From Psychrobacillus sp040274765 (GTDB lineage Bacteria; Bacillota; Bacilli; Bacillales_A; Planococcaceae): a stretch of DNA of 64,000 nt. The position numbers and the translations under genes are program-made. Below the pieces are notes generated by a model. That model did no database searches, was not told the origin of the DNA, and worked only from the letters and a program-made list of their open reading frames with translations. The stretch covers positions 16,361 to 80,360 of the forward strand of contig JBEMAY010000004.1 in NCBI GenBank assembly GCA_040274765.1. The letters run 5' to 3'. How positions within the stretch are numbered: the first letter of the stretch is position 1; each line of letters begins with the position of its first letter. Shown here piece by piece: positions 62,571 through 64,000 of the stretch.

Positions 62571-62620
62571 AATGGTAACAATTATTTTTTAAATAGTCTT
62601 TTCAATTTTGAATTTATATA

Positions 62621-62776
62621 TTATTCAATTGTAGTTGTTTCGTTTGTAATAGAATTATCCTGCTGGAAATATAAGAAAGTTTCCTCTTCCAGTTCATTTT
62701 GCAAACGTTCCTTGTTTAATCCTATTGACATTGGTCCTTGAAAAATAGGTTCCCACCATGTTTGAGTTTCCGTCAT
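62621..62776 (-). CDS. unrecognised 51-residue protein
   Basis: From ATG 62776 a clean frame encodes 51 residues: it starts MTETQTWWEPIFQGPMSIG, continues with a charged helix-like stretch (LNKERLQNELEEETFLYF) and ends in a Thr-rich tail. AAGGAGAGG lies at the proper distance before the ATG, and a good terminator follows. That combination is strong evidence for a real gene, although I do not recognise it. It is acidic, soluble and stands alone. Confidence 0.75.
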   Translation of the reverse strand: MTETQTWWEPIFQGPMSIGLNKERLQNELEEETFLYFQQDNSITNETTTIE

Positions 62777-63098
62777 TATATTTCCTCTCCTTTTTAAAAA
62801 GCATTTAAATAATAATTCATTTGACTTTTATATACCCCAATTTGTTGCACCCTCAAACGCTAATTAAGAAATAATAATTTTCTAATAAAGTTTTCGGGTT
62901 AAAGAACTTAGTTAGAAAGAAAACTAATTAATCCTTTGAAAGTAGTATGCCATTTCTGAATCAATTAATGTACATGGGAGAAAATCCAATTTCTTTCTTC
63001 TATTAAAAAAAAATAGTATGCTTTAGCAAGAAGGTCGTGCTAAAACTAGCACAAATAGGAATTTACTACAAAGCAAAGTCGATGAGGAGATGATTTGG
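62777..63098. other. gap between the 51-residue gene and the aldehyde dehydrogenase
   Basis: About 320 AT-rich bases hold no supported gene. A small hairpin GTGCTA/TAGCAC lies near 63034 without a T-tail. The promoters of two divergent genes must lie here, but none is clear. Confidence 0.5.
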
Positions 63099-64000
63099 GT
63101 GAAATTTACTTCACAGCAGTTGGATATAATGTTAGAGGAGCATAATGCTTTTTATTACTCAGGCATAACAAGAACCGCAAAATTTCGAATCGAACAACTA
63201 GAACTATTAAAACATACGATTAAGAAGCACGAAGTTGAAGTGATAGAAGCTCTATATAAAGACTTGAGAAAAAGTGAATTTGAAGCATATACAACAGAAA
63301 TAGGTTTAATATATGAAAGTATTTCCAACATGAATAAGAACTTGGAGGAATGGATGCAGCCTAAACAGGTGAAAACCCCAATGGCTTTAATGCCGTCTAA
63401 AAGCCAGATAATTAGTGAACCTTATGGAACTGTACTAATAATTGCACCTTTTAACTACCCTTTTCAGCTAGTAATGGAACCGTTAATAGGTGCCATTGCT
63501 GGTGGTAATTGTGCGATGGTTAAACCTTCCGAAACTACTCCTCATACTACAAATGTAGTGAAAAAGATAATTGCGGAGGCATTTCATCCGCATTATATAA
63601 GAGTAGTGGAGGGAGAAAAAGAAGAGACTTCTCTTTTAATCCATGCTCCCTTTGATTTTATCTTCTTTACAGGTAGTGTAAACGTAGGAAAGGTAGTAAT
63701 GGAAGCAGCTTCTAAAAGACTTACTCCTATTGCTTTAGAGTTAGGTGGAAAAAGCCCAGCTATTGTTGATCATACGGCTAACTTAGATTTAGCGGCTAAG
63801 CGTATTGTTTGGGGAAAATTAGTGAACGCCGGACAGACGTGTATCGCTCCTGACTATTTATTAGTGGAAGAGTCGGTAAAAGATAAACTGATTGAAAAGT
63901 TACAGAAAGCAATCCATCATTTTTATGGAGAAAATGTACAAGAAAGTACTGACTATGGCAGAATAGTCAATGCAAATCATTTTAAACGTTTACAAAAAAT
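63099..64000 (+). CDS. aldehyde dehydrogenase (class 3-like), 5' part
   Basis: The gene runs off the window after about 300 residues. It starts at GTG 63099, 9 bases after GAGGAG. It shows EPYGTVLIIAPFNYPFQL, the NAD site segment FFTGSVNVGKVVMEAA, LELGGKSPAIVD with the general-base Glu, and NAGQTCIAPDY with catalytic Cys248. The short N-terminus and these motifs match the class 3/fatty-aldehyde group (YwdH-like in B. subtilis). The aldehyde substrate is not predictable. Confidence 0.92.
   Translation, partial: MKFTSQQLDIMLEEHNAFYYSGITRTAKFRIEQLELLKHTIKKHEVEVIEALYKDLRKSEFEAYTTEIGLIYESISNMNKNLEEWMQPKQVKTPMALMPSKSQIISEPYGTVLIIAPFNYPFQLVMEPLIGAIAGGNCAMVKPSETTPHTTNVVKKIIAEAFHPHYIRVVEGEKEETSLLIHAPFDFIFFTGSVNVGKVVMEAASKRLTPIALELGGKSPAIVDHTANLDLAAKRIVWGKLVNAGQTCIAPDYLLVEESVKDKLIEKLQKAIHHFYGENVQESTDYGRIVNANHFKRLQK

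Overview
The window is a low-G+C, endospore-forming Bacillota chromosome. Spore coat and SpoVA genes, a T-box, CtsR, FapR, CodY and sigma-G/K signals, AddAB, Spx/MecA and the protein sequences fit Bacillales, most likely Planococcaceae (Psychrobacillus, Sporosarcina or Lysinibacillus type). That assignment rests on recognition of families, not on a search. The gene order is a compressed version of the Bacillus subtilis yhj-yis-yit-yja-yjb-yjc stretch, so most of the window is conserved core chromosome. The unusual material sits in the gaps and in a few accessory genes.

Region 1 (1-10.7 kb): end of a VTT/TVP38 membrane protein, signal peptidase I, the AddB-AddA recombination helicase-nuclease, a DUF418 membrane protein, and the YisK/YisL pair. 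Region 2 (10.8-15.2 kb) is accessory: an orphan ABC-type ATPase, a GNAT acetyltransferase, a 40-bp perfect palindrome, a membrane-anchored GH13 alpha-amylase homologue that has lost its catalytic residues, and a tandem array of a 125-bp structured repeat. Region 3 (15.2-20.9 kb): DUF3231, YitS (DegV), YitU, YitV and YitW. An IS1182-like element sits inside the loop of the yitW terminator, and a dispersed structured repeat follows.

Region 4 (20.9-26.6 kb): an Fnr-type regulator divergent from a ClpB that lacks its N-domain and has a CtsR operator, then YjzD and FabH-FabF with a FapR operator. Region 5 (26.6-40.7 kb): two complete oligopeptide ABC transporter operons (App-like D-F-B-C-A and Opp-like A-B-C-D-F), separated by trpS with its T-box and two small membrane proteins. 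A good CodY-like box precedes oppA.

Region 6 (40.9-53.6 kb): a secreted DUF4015 glycoside hydrolase, a second copy of the dispersed repeat, an ECF and a sigma-B promoter upstream of spx, then mecA, coiA and pepF. Next come the RoxS/RsaE small RNA with a Rex/Fnr-type operator, the spxH-yjbI operon, yjbJ, yjbK, and the yjbL-relQ-nadK-yjbO operon. This is a redox and stress hub: Spx, the adaptor that delivers Spx to ClpXP, the MecA adaptor, a globin, a redox sRNA, a (p)ppGpp synthetase and NAD kinase.

Region 7 (54.1-64 kb): MgtE, then a sporulation block (CotO, CotZ/CotY, a YhcN-like lipoprotein with SpoVAC-SpoVAD-SpoVAEb under a sigma-G promoter, YjcZ, SpoVIF). YjcF-YjcG-YjcH, PgpA, an unannotated 51-residue protein and the start of an aldehyde dehydrogenase follow. 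I found no CRISPR array, prophage, toxin-antitoxin pair or obvious defence island. The best candidates for new biology are the GH13 pseudoenzyme, the 125-bp array, the N-domain-less ClpB beside an Fnr-like regulator, and the structured dispersed repeat.
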